Shown here one piece after another: positions 16,761-27,891 of a stretch of DNA of 64,000 nt; the first letter of the stretch is position 1; each line of letters begins with the position of its first letter. The notes beneath the pieces were generated by a model, which was not told where the DNA came from, did not search any database, and worked only from the letters and a program-made list of their open reading frames with translations. A program made the translations under genes and the position numbers. Source of the DNA: Mycoplasmatota bacterium (lineage in GTDB: Bacteria; Bacillota_I; Bacilli_A; MAG-NZ); assembly GCA_018394315.1 (NCBI GenBank), contig CP074575.1, positions 1,830,615-1,894,614 of the forward strand, given 5' to 3'.

Positions 16761-18773
16761 ATGGATAGTTTTAATATTACTTTAGAGTCAATTTTTGACG
16801 AATTACCAAGTAAAAAGAAATTTATAAAAGGGATTAGACGAGCACCTAAAAGGGAATTCACGTTATCTCAAGAAGAGACAGAGTTAGCATTAAAGAATGC
16901 TCTTAGATATATTCCTGAAAAGTGGCATGATGTGTTAGCGGAAGAGTTTTTAGATGAACTCCTTACTATGGGAAGAATCTACGGTTATCGTTTTAGACCT
17001 AGCGGAAATATCAAGGGGTTAACTGTTGATGATTATGAAGGTAATACACTTGAAGGAAGAGCTTTCCAAGTGATGATTGATAATAACTTGGATTTCGATA
17101 TTGCTTTATACCCATATGAATTAGTGACATACGGAGAAACCGGACGAGTATGTCAAAATTGGATGCAGTACCATTTAATTAAAGAATACTTAAAAATTAT
17201 GAATGATAAACAGACTTTAGTTGTTCAATCGGGTCATCCATTAGGTTTATTTAAATCTCACAAAAATTCACCTAGAGTTATCATTTCAAATGGTTTAATG
17301 ATAGGAATGTTTGATGATTTAGATAACTATAACCGTGCTGCAGCATTAGGAGTAGCTAATTATGGTCAGATGACTGCTGGTGGATGGATGTATATAGGAC
17401 CACAAGGAATTGTTCATGGTACATACTCTACTTTACTAAATGCTGGTAGAGATAAACTTGGTATTCCTGTAGATGAAGACTTAAATGGGAAATTGTTTGT
17501 TTCAAGTGGTTTAGGTGGAATGAGTGGTGCACAAGGTAAGGCATGTAAAATAGCTGGTGGTGTTGGAATAATTGCTGAAGTTGATCCTTCGAGAGTTGAA
17601 ACAAGATATACTCAGAAATGGATTGATATTAAGACTAGCGATGTTCAAGAAGCTTTTGATTTAGCAAAAAATGCTATGAAAGAAGGTAAACCACTAGCAA
17701 TTGGTTATATTGGAAATATTGTAACATTATTAGAGTACGCCGTTAGTAACAATATTCATATCGATTTATTGAGTGATCAAACTAGTTGTCATAATGTATA
17801 CGACGGTGGATATACTCCTGTTAACTTAAGCTTTGAAGAAAGAACCGATTTACTTGCTAATAATAAGAAAAAGTTTATTGAAGAAGTTAATAAAGGTTTA
17901 CAAGCGCATTACAAAGTTATAATTAAACTAAGCGATAATGGTACCTACTTCTTCGATTATGGAAATAGTTTTATGAAAGCAATTTATGACAGCGGTGTTT
18001 TAGAAATATGTAAGAATGGTAAAAATGATTTAGATGGATTCATTTGGCCAAGTTACGTAGAGGATATTATGGGTCCTATATTATTTGATTATGGTTATGG
18101 ACCATTCAGATGGGTATGTTTATCAGGTTTAGATAGTGACTTAGATAAAACTGATAATGCAGCTATGGAAATGATCGATAAAGATAGAAGGTTCCAAGAC
18201 TTAGATAACTATAATTGGATAAAAGATGCTAAAGAAAATAATTTAGTTGTTGGTACCAAGGCAAGAATTTTATATCAAGATGCATATGGTAGATTAAAAA
18301 TAGCTCTTAAATTCAATGAAATGGTTAGAAATGGTATTGTCGGACCAATTATGTTAGGTCGTGATCATCATGATACCGGTGGGACTGATTCACCTTTTAG
18401 AGAAACATCGAATATCAAAGATGGTTCTAACATAATGGCTGATATGGCTACTCATATTTTTGCTGGAAATGCAGCTAGGGGAATGAGTTTAATCGCGTTA
18501 CATAACGGCGGTGGAGTTGGTATTTCAAAGTCAATCAATGGTGGTTACGGAATGGTATTAGATGGTTCTACTAGGGTTGATGAGATCCTTAATTCAGCAA
18601 TGTTATGGGATGTTATGGGCGGAGTTGCTCGTAGAAACTGGGCACGCAACGAAAACGCTGTTTCTACTTCTAAAGAATTTAATGAGTTAGATAATGATTC
18701 TTCTATCACTATACCATATCTAGCGGATAATACATTTATTAATGAAATAGTAAGAAAAAATTATAAGAGGTAA
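16761..18773 (+). CDS. hutU: Urocanate hydratase, long form
   Basis: This enzyme uses NAD+ as an electrophile to hydrate urocanate to 4-imidazolone-5-propionate, the second step of histidine degradation. At 670 residues it belongs to the long urocanase type with an extra N-terminal region, against about 550 for the Bacillus enzyme. Conserved segments include [25 protein letters not shown] and [18 protein letters not shown] start it at ATG 16761, 8-9 bases after GAGGG; the GTG at 16746 lies inside the ribosome site. It is the first of five tightly packed hut genes, with hutH starting 5 bases after its stop. The assignment is secure. Confidence 0.95.
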   Translation: MDSFNITLESIFDELPSKKKFIKGIRRAPKREFTLSQEETELALKNALRYIPEKWHDVLAEEFLDELLTMGRIYGYRFRPSGNIKGLTVDDYEGNTLEGRAFQVMIDNNLDFDIALYPYELVTYGETGRVCQNWMQYHLIKEYLKIMNDKQTLVVQSGHPLGLFKSHKNSPRVIISNGLMIGMFDDLDNYNRAAALGVANYGQMTAGGWMYIGPQGIVHGTYSTLLNAGRDKLGIPVDEDLNGKLFVSSGLGGMSGAQGKACKIAGGVGIIAEVDPSRVETRYTQKWIDIKTSDVQEAFDLAKNAMKEGKPLAIGYIGNIVTLLEYAVSNNIHIDLLSDQTSCHNVYDGGYTPVNLSFEERTDLLANNKKKFIEEVNKGLQAHYKVIIKLSDNGTYFFDYGNSFMKAIYDSGVLEICKNGKNDLDGFIWPSYVEDIMGPILFDYGYGPFRWVCLSGLDSDLDKTDNAAMEMIDKDRRFQDLDNYNWIKDAKENNLVVGTKARILYQDAYGRLKIALKFNEMVRNGIVGPIMLGRDHHDTGGTDSPFRETSNIKDGSNIMADMATHIFAGNAARGMSLIALHNGGGVGISKSINGGYGMVLDGSTRVDEILNSAMLWDVMGGVARRNWARNENAVSTSKEFNELDNDSSITIPYLADNTFINEIVRKNYKR

Positions 18774-18777
18774 GATA

Positions 18778-20268
18778 ATGATTATATTAGATGGACATAG
18801 TCTTACAATAGAAAAATGTAAGAAAATACTTACTGGTGAGAAAGTTAGGATTTCAGAACAAGCTATCGAAAAAGTTAACACATCTAGAAAAGCTGTAGAG
18901 AAAATAGTTGATGAAGATAGAGTAGTTTATGGTATAACAACAGGCTTCGGATTATTTTGTAATGTCTTAATTGATTCTGATAAAACAGGTGAATTACAAA
19001 TTAATCTTATTCGATCTCATGCAGTTGGAGTTGGCGAACCATTCAACGAAGAAATTACAAAACTTATGTTAGTACTAAGAGCAAACGCTCTATTAAAAGG
19101 ACACTCTGGCGTACGAATTGAAGTAATCGAACAATTACTTAAATTCGTTAATATGGACATATACCCAGTAATTCCGTGTAAGGGTAGCCTTGGTGCAAGT
19201 GGAGATTTAGCTCCACTATCACACTTAGCTTTATCATTAATTGGTGAAGGTTTTGTAAAATATAATGGTGTTACATATCCTACAGATGAATTACTACAAA
19301 AACTTAATATTACTCCAATCAAACTTCAAGCAAAAGAAGGCTTAGGGTTAATAAATGGTACACAAGCAATGACCGCTGTTGGAGTTTTAGCTTATATACA
19401 TGGAGAGAAATTAGCTTATTTAAGTGAATATATTTCTTCATTTACAATGCAAGCTTTAGAAAGTATTATCGATGTCTTTGATGAGGAAATTCACATTTCA
19501 AGAGGATATCAAGAACAAATTGATGTGGCTAAGAGATTTAGAAATATTTTAAACAACTCGAAATTGATGACTAGACAAGGCGAGTTAAGAGTACAAGATG
19601 CTTACTCAATTAGATGCGTACCACAAGTACATGGAGCTTGCTTTCAAGCCTTGAACTATGTTAAAGAAAAATTAGAAATAGAAATGAATGCATCCACAGA
19701 TAATCCATTGATCTTTGATGATGGTAACAAAGTTATATCTGCAGGAAATTTTCACGGTGAGCCTATAGCTTTCGCAATGGACTTTCTAAAATTACCAATG
19801 TGTGAGTTAGCTAATATCTCAGAAAGACGTATTGAAAGATTAGTAAATCCAGCACTAAATAATGATTTTCCAGGTTTCTTAAGCAATAAGGAAGGACTTG
19901 AATCAGGTGCTATGATTTTACAGTATTCTGCAGCTTCACTGGTGAGTGAAAATAAAACTTTAGCTCATCCAGCAAGTGTAGATTCGATTCCTTCAAGCGC
20001 TAACCAAGAGGATCATGTTTCAATGGGAACAATAGCCGCTAGGCACGCTCTTGAAATAATTGAGAATTCATATAACGTTCTTGCGATAGAGTTATTCTGT
20101 TCTGCACAAGCAGTTCACTTAATGGACTCAAACAAATTATCACCAATTAGTCAAAAGTTCTATGATGAGTACCGAGAAAAGGTTCAGCACTTTGAAAAGG
20201 ATAGAATGTTCTCAATTGATATTAACAAAACTAATGAATTTATGAAAAGTTGTGATATAAGTGGATAA
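18778..20268 (+). CDS. hutH: Histidine ammonia-lyase
   Basis: This enzyme removes ammonia from L-histidine to give urocanate. The 496-residue protein carries the Ala-Ser-Gly triad (A140-S141-G142, in [15 protein letters not shown]) that cyclises to the MIO electrophile. It also has the catalytic Tyr of VYGITTGFG (Y51) and the family segment STDNPL. Length and all motifs are standard for a tetrameric cytosolic HutH. It begins 5 bases after hutU with an AAGAGG ribosome site at the end of hutU, and overlaps hutI by 8 bases. Confidence 0.96.
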   Translation: MIILDGHSLTIEKCKKILTGEKVRISEQAIEKVNTSRKAVEKIVDEDRVVYGITTGFGLFCNVLIDSDKTGELQINLIRSHAVGVGEPFNEEITKLMLVLRANALLKGHSGVRIEVIEQLLKFVNMDIYPVIPCKGSLGASGDLAPLSHLALSLIGEGFVKYNGVTYPTDELLQKLNITPIKLQAKEGLGLINGTQAMTAVGVLAYIHGEKLAYLSEYISSFTMQALESIIDVFDEEIHISRGYQEQIDVAKRFRNILNNSKLMTRQGELRVQDAYSIRCVPQVHGACFQALNYVKEKLEIEMNASTDNPLIFDDGNKVISAGNFHGEPIAFAMDFLKLPMCELANISERRIERLVNPALNNDFPGFLSNKEGLESGAMILQYSAASLVSENKTLAHPASVDSIPSSANQEDHVSMGTIAARHALEIIENSYNVLAIELFCSAQAVHLMDSNKLSPISQKFYDEYREKVQHFEKDRMFSIDINKTNEFMKSCDISG

Positions 20269-21478
20269 GTTATTTATAAATATTTCTGAGTTACTTACAA
20301 TGGATTACGGTAAACCCTATTTAAGAGGAAAAGAGTTAGATCAACTTAAGATCGTTGAACATGCGTATCTATATATTGTTAATGATAAAGTAGTTGATTA
20401 TGGAACAATGGAAGAAATGAATCATTCAGCTAATGTTGTGATAGATTGTACAAACAAAATGATTACTCCTGGTTTAGTGGATCCACATACACATTTAATT
20501 TTTGGTGGTTCTAGAGAAAAAGAAATTGCACTCAAACTACAAGGTGCTAGTTACTTAGAAATACTAAATATGGGATTAGGTATTCATTCTACAGTTGAAG
20601 CTACTAAAAATGCTTCAATTAATGAGCTACAAGAAAAGGCTTTAAAAGTTATCGATACTATGAATGGGTTTGGTGTTACATCTTTAGAATGTAAAAGTGG
20701 TTATGGACTAGATGAGGATACTGAATTAAAGCAATTGAAAGCATTAGTAAATCTAACAAACAACATGAATATAAAATCAACATTCCTAGGTGCACATGCA
20801 ATTCCAAAAGACTCTGATTCTAAAACACAACTATCAAAAATGATCTCCTTTATAGAAAAATATAAGGATTCAAATCTATTCCAATTCGTAGATATATTTT
20901 GCGAAGATAGTGTTTTTAATATAGCTGAGAGTGAAGAATATTTATTAAAGTCTAAAGAGTTAGGATTTGGAATTAGAATACATGGTGATGAGATTAAACC
21001 ACTAGGGGGAGCTGAATTAGCTGCTAGGATAGGTGCAAATAGTGCTGACCATTTAATTGGTTCTTCTATTGAAGGTATAAAAGCTTTAGGAAAGTCAAAT
21101 ACAGTTTGTAACTTACTTCCTGGTACTTCGTTTTACTTGAATAAAAGCTATGCAAAAGCTCGTACAATGATTGATAATAATTGTATAATAGGACTATCTA
21201 CTGATTATAATCCTGGAAGCAGTCCTTGTGAAAACATTCAATTTATAATGAATTTGGCATTACTAAAATATAAGATGACTCCAAAAGAAATTTGGAATGC
21301 AGTTACTATAAATCCAGCCTACAGCCTGAACTTAAATGCAGGTACTCTGAAAATCGGGTCTACAGCTGACTTCGTGATATGGAATGCTCAGAATCATGAA
21401 TATGTTGTATATCATAATGCAGTAAACGATGTAGATAAAGTCTACAAAAGCGGTAAATTAATAAAGGAGGTAGTATGA
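20261..21478 (+). CDS. hutI: Imidazolonepropionase
   Basis: This amidohydrolase opens the imidazolone ring to N-formimino-L-glutamate. The 405 residues contain the metal-binding HxH (H76, H78 in [10 protein letters not shown]), the substrate segment [18 protein letters not shown] and the late aspartate motif [11 protein letters not shown]. It starts with GTG inside the end of hutH, so translation is probably coupled. It stops with TGA in an ATGA overlap with ftcD, which also shows that TGA is read as stop in this organism. Confidence 0.95.
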   Translation: MDKLFINISELLTMDYGKPYLRGKELDQLKIVEHAYLYIVNDKVVDYGTMEEMNHSANVVIDCTNKMITPGLVDPHTHLIFGGSREKEIALKLQGASYLEILNMGLGIHSTVEATKNASINELQEKALKVIDTMNGFGVTSLECKSGYGLDEDTELKQLKALVNLTNNMNIKSTFLGAHAIPKDSDSKTQLSKMISFIEKYKDSNLFQFVDIFCEDSVFNIAESEEYLLKSKELGFGIRIHGDEIKPLGGAELAARIGANSADHLIGSSIEGIKALGKSNTVCNLLPGTSFYLNKSYAKARTMIDNNCIIGLSTDYNPGSSPCENIQFIMNLALLKYKMTPKEIWNAVTINPAYSLNLNAGTLKIGSTADFVIWNAQNHEYVVYHNAVNDVDKVYKSGKLIKEVV

Positions 21479-22365
21479 AAAAATTAGTGCAGTGTGTTCC
21501 TAACTTCTCTGAGGGTAGGAATGTAGAAAAAATCGAGAAGATAGTTGATTCTTTTCGTGGGAAGAAAGATCTAAAATTATTGGATTACTCATATGATAAT
21601 GATCATAACAGATGTGTAGTAACAATAATAGGGACTCCTGAAAGCCTAAAAGAATCACTATTAGTTGCTTTTGGCAAAGCAAAAGAGTTAATCGATATGA
21701 CGAGTCATACCGGACAACATCCTCGAATGGGAGCAGTTGATGTATGTCCTTTCATCCCAATCAAGAATACTGATGTTAAAGAATGTGATGAACTAGCAAA
21801 AGATATTGCAAAAGCAATTCATGAAGAACATGATATGGGATTCTTCTTCTATGAAAAAAGTGCTAGCAGCACTTTAAGACAAAACCTTGCTAAAATAAGA
21901 AAAGGTGAGTATGAAGGTATGGAAGAAAAATCTCAGAATGAGAAGTGGATACCTGATTTAGGTGAATTCAAAAAATCAACTGGTATAACTGCTATTGGTG
22001 CAAGAATGCCTTTAGTTGCATTCAATGTACTACTAGACACAAACAACTTAGACATCGCAACTAAAATCTCAAAAGCAGTTAGACATATTAATGGTGGTTT
22101 ACGTTTCGTAAAAGGTATTGGTATTGATATGCCTGAGAGAAATATAACTCAAGTTTCTATGAACTTAACTGATTATACAAAAACTCCTATATATAGAGTC
22201 TTTGAATTAATTAAAATTGAAGCTAAAAGATATGGCGTTAATGTAATAGGAAGTGAATTAATTGGATTAGCACCAATGGATGCTTTTATCCAAACTACTG
22301 AATATTACTTTGGAATTGAAAACTTAGATTACAATCAAGTATTAGAAAAGCATTTGATGGAATAA
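21475..22365 (+). CDS. ftcD: Glutamate formimidoyltransferase
   Basis: This enzyme transfers the formimino group of formiminoglutamate to tetrahydrofolate, releasing glutamate. The 296-residue protein contains only the formiminotransferase N- and C-subdomains (VPNFSEGRN at the start, HTGQHPRMGAVDVCPF near residue 78, then GIGIDMPERNITQVSMNL). In animals this domain is fused to the cyclodeaminase; here the cyclodeaminase is the next gene. An AAAGGAGG site sits before the ATG, which overlaps the hutI stop by four bases. Confidence 0.94.
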   Translation: MKKLVQCVPNFSEGRNVEKIEKIVDSFRGKKDLKLLDYSYDNDHNRCVVTIIGTPESLKESLLVAFGKAKELIDMTSHTGQHPRMGAVDVCPFIPIKNTDVKECDELAKDIAKAIHEEHDMGFFFYEKSASSTLRQNLAKIRKGEYEGMEEKSQNEKWIPDLGEFKKSTGITAIGARMPLVAFNVLLDTNNLDIATKISKAVRHINGGLRFVKGIGIDMPERNITQVSMNLTDYTKTPIYRVFELIKIEAKRYGVNVIGSELIGLAPMDAFIQTTEYYFGIENLDYNQVLEKHLME

Positions 22366-22982
22366 TGTTTAAAGATTATAAAATTAAAGATTTTCTAAAC
22401 CAAACTGCTTCAAATGAACCAACTCCAGGTGGTGGAAGTATTGCAGCCTTAACAGGTGCAATAGCTTTCTCACTTTGTGAAATGGTTGCAAATCTAAGTT
22501 TAAATAAAGAGAAATACGCCATACATAAGAAAGATTTTGAGAATATAATTAAAGTTACTGAAGATTTAAGAGAAGAGTTATTAGATGATATTAATAAAGA
22601 TGCATCTTCTTTTGATGAAGTGATGAAAGCATTTAAGTTACCTAAATCAACTGATGAAGAAAAAAAGGTTAGATCAGCAAAAATTCAAGAAGGTTATAAA
22701 TACGCGGCAAGTGTTCCTATGGGTATTGCTGAAAAAATATTCAAATCATTAGAAGTGATTGAGTTTGTAATTAACAATGGTAACCAAAACGCACTTACAG
22801 ATGGTTTAGTTTCATTAATGTCAGCTAGAACTGCTATATTAGGAGCATTATTAAATGTCAAAATTAACCTAGGCTCTATCAAAGATAAAGAATTTGTAGA
22901 AGAGTGCAATAAAAAAGTAAATGCTTTAGAAACAAAAACTATCGATTTCGAGCAAAGAGTATTAACAAAAATTAATTTATAA
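22365..22982 (+). CDS. fchA: Formimidoyl-tetrahydrofolate cyclodeaminase
   Basis: This enzyme converts 5-formimino-THF to 5,10-methenyl-THF and ammonia, completing the folate route of histidine degradation. The 205 residues are all-helical, with the N-terminal motif NEPTPGGGSIAALTGA typical of the FTCD_C family and a C-terminal four-helix region. It starts in a TAATG overlap with ftcD, so ftcD and fchA may be made in equal amounts, mirroring the bifunctional animal enzyme. It is the last gene before a terminator. Confidence 0.93.
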   Translation: MFKDYKIKDFLNQTASNEPTPGGGSIAALTGAIAFSLCEMVANLSLNKEKYAIHKKDFENIIKVTEDLREELLDDINKDASSFDEVMKAFKLPKSTDEEKKVRSAKIQEGYKYAASVPMGIAEKIFKSLEVIEFVINNGNQNALTDGLVSLMSARTAILGALLNVKINLGSIKDKEFVEECNKKVNALETKTIDFEQRVLTKINL

Positions 22983-23002
22983 ACTGCCTGAGGCAGTTTT
23001 TA
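22981..23002 (+). terminator. Terminator of the hut operon
   Basis: The arms AAACTGC(CT) and (AG)GCAGTTT are followed by a short T run, directly after the fchA stop. Confidence 0.8.
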
Positions 23003-23045
23003 ATTTAACTAAAATAAAGATATAATATAAAAAGAGGTGAGAAAT

Positions 23046-24581
23046 ATGAGAAAAGCATATATAAACGGAAACATAATAACAAATGATAAATCAGTTGCAG
23101 AAGCTATGATAGTTAATGGAAAGACTATTGAATATGTTGGAACTAATGAAATTGTTAATAAAGCCAATATAGAAACTATAAATCTTAACGGTAATACTGT
23201 TCTACCAGGGTTTTACGATAGTCATATACACTTCTTAGGTATAGGACTTCTCAATCATCTTTCAAACTTATCTCAATCTAAGTCAATTGATGAGCTAGTA
23301 AATGAGTTAAAGGAAAATACTAATAGTTGGATTATCGGGAGAGGTTGGCACCAATCGAATATGAATGGGTATGTGCCGACTAAGAATGATTTAGATAGAG
23401 TTTCTTCAGAGATTCCTGTAATCGCCATTAGAGTATGTGGTCATGTGCTAGTAGCCAACTCTAAGGCTATGGAAATCGCTAAGATAGATAAATTTACTGA
23501 ACAAATTGATGGGGGTAGTTTTGATTATGAAACGGGATTATTTACTGAAGACGCATTACTCTTAATAACTAAAGTTATACCTCCTTATAAAAAGGATGAT
23601 ATTAAGAAAATGTTTATTAATGCTAATGAACATTTACTCAGTCAAGGAATAACATACATAGCTAGTGACGACTTCTCTACTTTAAACGTCCCTTATGAAC
23701 TTATAATCGAGTGTCTAAATGAATTATACTTAGAAAAGAAAATTAATATTAAGCTATACGAGCAAGTAAACTTACCAACAATTGAACTATTCAAGGATTA
23801 TGTTTCTAAAGGATACCCAAATAAGATATTCAGTGAACTTTTTAAATTAGGCCCACTAAAACTATTAGCTGATGGCTCACTTGGTGGAAGAACTGCTTAC
23901 TTAAGAAAACCATACAGTGACCAAGATACTTTAGGCATTCCTGTATTTACACAAAGCACCCTTAATGAATACGTTAGGCTAGCAGATAAGTCAAATATGA
24001 ATGTAGCAATTCACGCGATTGGTGATGCTACCGTAGATATGATTTTAGAAGCTACAAAAGATTCTAAAGACCACAGACATGGAATTATACACGCTCAAAT
24101 AGTTGATAAAGAACAGATAAAGAGAATAAAAGAACAAAACCTCTTATTATATGTCCAACCTATATTCTTAAACTCAGATATAGATATCGTATTCGATAGA
24201 CTAGGAAATAGAGCAAATGAATCTTATTTATTTAAAACTATGTATGATTCAGAAGTAATCACTTCATTTGGTACAGATTCTCCTGTTGAAAATTTTAACC
24301 CTTTTGAAAACCTATATTCTGCAATCACAAGGAAATCAATCAAAAATCCTACACAAGACGCATTCCTTAAAGATCAAGCCTTTAATATTTCTTCAGCAAT
24401 TGAGTGTTACACTACTCACTCAGCATATACCTCATATGATGAAAAATCAGTAGGTAAGTTAAAGGCTGGATACTTTGCTGATTTTATTATTATAGATAAA
24501 AACATCATTGAATCAACACCAGAGGAGTTGCTTAAGACAGAAGTTCTTGCAACATACATAAATGGTTCGAAAGTTTACTAA
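23046..24581 (+). CDS. YtcJ-like metal-dependent amidohydrolase
   Basis: This 511-residue amidohydrolase of the COG1574 (YtcJ) type has metal ligands in DSHIHFLG near residue 60, then GSLGGRTAYLRKPY, HAIGDATV, HAQIV and the late FGTDSPVENFNP. Members cleave amide or imide bonds, and the physiological substrates of most are unknown. I start at ATG 23046, behind AGAGGTGAG; a GTG at 23037 lies in that ribosome site. It follows the hut terminator by about 40 bases and could be read through from hut. Its place suggests a role with imidazole-derived or N-formyl compounds, but this is only context. Confidence 0.85.
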   Translation: MRKAYINGNIITNDKSVAEAMIVNGKTIEYVGTNEIVNKANIETINLNGNTVLPGFYDSHIHFLGIGLLNHLSNLSQSKSIDELVNELKENTNSWIIGRGWHQSNMNGYVPTKNDLDRVSSEIPVIAIRVCGHVLVANSKAMEIAKIDKFTEQIDGGSFDYETGLFTEDALLLITKVIPPYKKDDIKKMFINANEHLLSQGITYIASDDFSTLNVPYELIIECLNELYLEKKINIKLYEQVNLPTIELFKDYVSKGYPNKIFSELFKLGPLKLLADGSLGGRTAYLRKPYSDQDTLGIPVFTQSTLNEYVRLADKSNMNVAIHAIGDATVDMILEATKDSKDHRHGIIHAQIVDKEQIKRIKEQNLLLYVQPIFLNSDIDIVFDRLGNRANESYLFKTMYDSEVITSFGTDSPVENFNPFENLYSAITRKSIKNPTQDAFLKDQAFNISSAIECYTTHSAYTSYDEKSVGKLKAGYFADFIIIDKNIIESTPEELLKTEVLATYINGSKVY

Positions 24582-24584
24582 ATC

Positions 24585-24613
24585 AAAAAAAGCACATCGA
24601 TTATGTGCTTTTC
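24585..24613. terminator. Bidirectional terminator between amidohydrolase and oppF
   Basis: The arms AAAAGCACAT and ATGTGCTTTT enclose CGATT, with A and T runs on both sides, between two convergent genes. Confidence 0.85.
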
Positions 24614-24614
24614 A

Positions 24615-25760
24615 TTACTTTTCAAGCCACTTCTCAAGTTCATAATCAGTAGCAAGAACAGTATGAGTGTCAGATAGATGTTGTATTTTCCCACCCGTAT
24701 AATTTATGTTCTTTTGATCATATATATCTCTTTTTCTTACTTTTTCTAACCTCGGATTAGGTTCAGGTATTGCTGATAAAAGTGACTTAGTATATGGATG
24801 TACTGGATTCTCATAAACATCTTCTACAGTACCCATTTCCACAATATGACCTTTATGCATCACTCCAACTCTATCACTTATGTACTTAACCATGGACAAA
24901 TCATGAGCAATGAATAAATATGTTACACCGGTTTCTTCTTGAAGTGCTTTTAGTAAGTTAATCACTTGTGCTTGAATAGAAACATCCAAAGCAGAAATAG
25001 CCTCATCTGCAATAACAAAATCTGGGTTCATTATCATAGCGCGAGCAATACCAATACGCTGACGTTGACCACCACTAAACTGGTGTGGATAACGATGTAA
25101 ATGATCTTTTAATAGACCTACCTTCTCTAAAATAGCTATTACTTTCTCTTCTTTTTCTTTTTCACTAGAAACTAATCCGTTTACGACTAAACCTTGTCCG
25201 ATGATATCAATAACTTTTTTTCTTGGATTCAAACTAGCCATTGGATCCTGAAAAATCATTTGCATCTTTTGTCTAAAATCTCTGTCTACCATATTATCGA
25301 CTTGTGCTTGTCTTAAATCTAGTTTTAATTCTTCAATATCTTTGTGATTAATTTTGACCTTAGTATTAATTGCATTACTTAATTTTTCTTCATACTCTTT
25401 TAGTCTATCAGTGTGGGTAGTAGACTTTAATCGCTTGACTTCGGCACGAAGTTCATTAATCTTCTTACCATCATATCCTTCTTTAGACTCTCTAATGATA
25501 TGTTTTAATCTCTTAAATTGCTTATCACCTATAGAAATTCTTTTGTTATTAAAATAAATCTCACCATCAGTTATTTGGTAGAGTTTAATTATGCTTCTAC
25601 CCGTCGTAGATTTACCACTACCAGATTCACCAACCAAACTAAATGTTTCTCCTTTAAAAATTTCAAATGAAATACCATCTACAGCCATAACAGTTTGCTT
25701 TTTACTTACTTTAAAGTGTTGTTTTAAATTCTCTACTTTTAATAAAACTTCTCTACTCAT
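24615..25760 (-). CDS. oppF: Oligopeptide ABC transporter ATPase OppF with coiled-coil insertion
   Basis: This is one of the two ATPases that drive peptide import through OppBC. Walker A is GESGSGKSTT (about 44-53), the Q-loop MIFQDPMASLNPR (168-180), the signature FSGGQRQR and Walker B FVIADEAISALD. The C-terminal oligopeptide segment VHPYTKSLLSAIPEPNP is present. Its 381 residues exceed the usual 310-330 because about 75-80 charged residues (roughly 80-160), predicted helical and coiled-coil-like, are inserted between Walker A and the Q-loop. The start overlaps the oppD stop (TGATG). It is the last gene of oppABCDF. Confidence 0.93.
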   Translation of the reverse strand: MSREVLLKVENLKQHFKVSKKQTVMAVDGISFEIFKGETFSLVGESGSGKSTTGRSIIKLYQITDGEIYFNNKRISIGDKQFKRLKHIIRESKEGYDGKKINELRAEVKRLKSTTHTDRLKEYEEKLSNAINTKVKINHKDIEELKLDLRQAQVDNMVDRDFRQKMQMIFQDPMASLNPRKKVIDIIGQGLVVNGLVSSEKEKEEKVIAILEKVGLLKDHLHRYPHQFSGGQRQRIGIARAMIMNPDFVIADEAISALDVSIQAQVINLLKALQEETGVTYLFIAHDLSMVKYISDRVGVMHKGHIVEMGTVEDVYENPVHPYTKSLLSAIPEPNPRLEKVRKRDIYDQKNINYTGGKIQHLSDTHTVLATDYELEKWLEK

Positions 25761-26794
25761 CAGTATTCCTCACTTAACATCAATTTTATTCTTCTTTGGA
25801 GATGCTCTGGCATTTCAATTTTAGGTGCATACTCATGTAACAACCAACTAGCAACATAATGAGTATCACTTACCTTGAAAAATGGTGGTTGTTCCTCAAA
25901 GTCAATTTTCAAAGTGTGTTCACTTCTATAAGCAAATGCATCACCTACAGGAGGTGATATAAGGTTTGGCGTAGTTCCTGGAATAGAATATAACATATCT
26001 ACTTTTGTTGACATATCAGGAACAGATGCTAACAATCCCCAAGTATAGGGATGTTTTGAATCATAATAGATTTCATCACTTAAACCATACTCTACTATCT
26101 TTCCTGCATACATAACTGCAACTCTGTCTGCCATGTTAGCGACTACACCCAAATCATGAGTAATAAAAATGATAGAGATTTTTAGTTTCATTTGTAGTTC
26201 CTTTATCAACTCTAAAATTTGAGATTGAATTGTTACATCCAATGCAGTTGTTGGTTCATCAGCAATTAAAATATCCGGTTCGCTAGCTAATGCGATAGCG
26301 ATCACTACTCTTTGACGCATTCCACCTGATAGTTGATGAGGATAACTTTTAAATCTTTTACTAGGACTTTCTATCCCTACTAAATCTAATAGTTCTATAA
26401 CCTTTATTTTTGCATCAGATCTTTTCATCTTACGATGTTCCAGCATACTTTCCATAATCTGTTTACCAATAGTCATAGTTGGATTTAAACTAGTCATTGG
26501 GTCTTGAAAAATCATAGATATTCTTGAACCTCTAATCTTAGTCAGTTCCCTTTTGGTTAACTTAAGTATATCGTTTCCATCAAACAAAATAGATCCTTGT
26601 TCAACAGTTGCATTATTGGCTAGCATTCCCATTATGGCCTTTGTGGTAACTGATTTCCCACTACCTGATTCACCTACAATTGCTAGTGTTTCTCCTTTGA
26701 ATAAATTAAAACTTACCCCTCTAATTGCTTGTACATTACCTGAATTAGTCTTAAAAGAAATTCTTAGATCGTTAACTCTCAATATTTTTTTCAT
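25760..26794 (-). CDS. oppD: Oligopeptide ABC transporter ATPase OppD
   Basis: This is the second ATPase of the peptide importer. Walker A GESGSGKSVT, Q-loop IFQDPMTSLNP, signature LSGGMRQR and Walker B ILIADEPTTALD are all intact. The C-terminal peptide-transporter extension includes HPYTWGLLASVPDM. At 344 residues it has the ordinary length, in contrast to OppF. An AAGGAGGA site precedes the ATG, and only 2 bases separate it from oppC. Confidence 0.94.
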   Translation of the reverse strand: MKKILRVNDLRISFKTNSGNVQAIRGVSFNLFKGETLAIVGESGSGKSVTTKAIMGMLANNATVEQGSILFDGNDILKLTKRELTKIRGSRISMIFQDPMTSLNPTMTIGKQIMESMLEHRKMKRSDAKIKVIELLDLVGIESPSKRFKSYPHQLSGGMRQRVVIAIALASEPDILIADEPTTALDVTIQSQILELIKELQMKLKISIIFITHDLGVVANMADRVAVMYAGKIVEYGLSDEIYYDSKHPYTWGLLASVPDMSTKVDMLYSIPGTTPNLISPPVGDAFAYRSEHTLKIDFEEQPPFFKVSDTHYVASWLLHEYAPKIEMPEHLQRRIKLMLSEEY

Positions 26795-26796
26795 AG

Positions 26797-27891
26797 TTAT
26801 TCCTCCTTCATCTTAGGATCCAATGCATCACGTAATCCATCAGCCAGTAAATTAAACGTTAACATCAAGAGTGCTAGAATTACAACTGGAAACAATAGCA
26901 TATGAGGATAAACCATAATAGACTTGTATCCATCACTAATTAAAACACCAAGGGAAGCCATAGGGGGCTGTAATCCCAATCCTATAAATGCCAGGAATGA
27001 TTCATAAAATATAGCACTCGGAACCGAAAACATACTCATTACTAAGACCTGTCCGAATATATTAGGAAGAATATCTTTTATTATTATTTGAGAATCAGAC
27101 GATCCTAAAGTTCTTGACGCAAGGATAAATTCAAATGACTTTAACTTTAAAACTTGTGAGCGAACTACCCTGCTCATACCAATCCACCCAGTTAAAATCA
27201 AGGCTAATGTTATAGACATCAATCCTGGATTAAGCACTAGTACTAGCAAAGTCACTATAACTAAACGAGGAATTCCAACAATAATCTCTACTACTCTTTG
27301 CATTATTGTATCGGTTCTTCCACCCTTATACCCAGAAATCATTCCGTAAGTGATACCAATAACCATATCAATTAATACTGCTAGAAAAGCTATATAAAAT
27401 GATACTCTTGTTCCTGTCCAAACTCTAGTCCATTGATCTCGACCTAAAGTGTCAGTACCAAACCAAAAATAGACATCATCAAATCCTTTTTCTTTATATA
27501 TGTTTCTCTCTACATCAACCATTTCTTTTCCATTTACTACATATTCTTTTACGATACGTTCATAATCTGGATTAATCTTTGCACGAGCTTTAGTTTTGGT
27601 TTCTACTATTGTACCATCAAGAATTCCCAATTTTTCAACAATTGGAATCCTAGGTGGAAGTTTTTCATATTCTGTCATTACTTGATCGTACTTATATGAA
27701 TTCATAAATGGACCAATCAATGAAAAGAACAAAACAATTGTGATTACAATCAATCCAACAACTGCACCTTTGTTTTTCTTAAATCTTTTTAAAGTATCTT
27801 GAAAAAAGGATGCGTTATGAACCAGTATCTCTCTTTCATTACTACTATCTCTAAATATCCTTTCAAAGCGACTCTTATCATAATTAAGCAT
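26797..27891 (-). CDS. oppC: Oligopeptide ABC transporter permease OppC
   Basis: This inner-membrane permease has 364 residues and six predicted helices. The first (about 42-62) is followed by an outside loop of roughly 80 residues, and the BPD_transp_1 core lies in the C-terminal half with the coupling segment EFILASRTLGSSD. I start at ATG 27891, behind GGTGG and overlapping the oppB stop by 8 bases. The upstream alternative at 27927 would overlap oppB by 44 bases and lacks a ribosome site. Confidence 0.92.
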   Translation of the reverse strand: MLNYDKSRFERIFRDSSNEREILVHNASFFQDTLKRFKKNKGAVVGLIVITIVLFFSLIGPFMNSYKYDQVMTEYEKLPPRIPIVEKLGILDGTIVETKTKARAKINPDYERIVKEYVVNGKEMVDVERNIYKEKGFDDVYFWFGTDTLGRDQWTRVWTGTRVSFYIAFLAVLIDMVIGITYGMISGYKGGRTDTIMQRVVEIIVGIPRLVIVTLLVLVLNPGLMSITLALILTGWIGMSRVVRSQVLKLKSFEFILASRTLGSSDSQIIIKDILPNIFGQVLVMSMFSVPSAIFYESFLAFIGLGLQPPMASLGVLISDGYKSIMVYPHMLLFPVVILALLMLTFNLLADGLRDALDPKMKEE

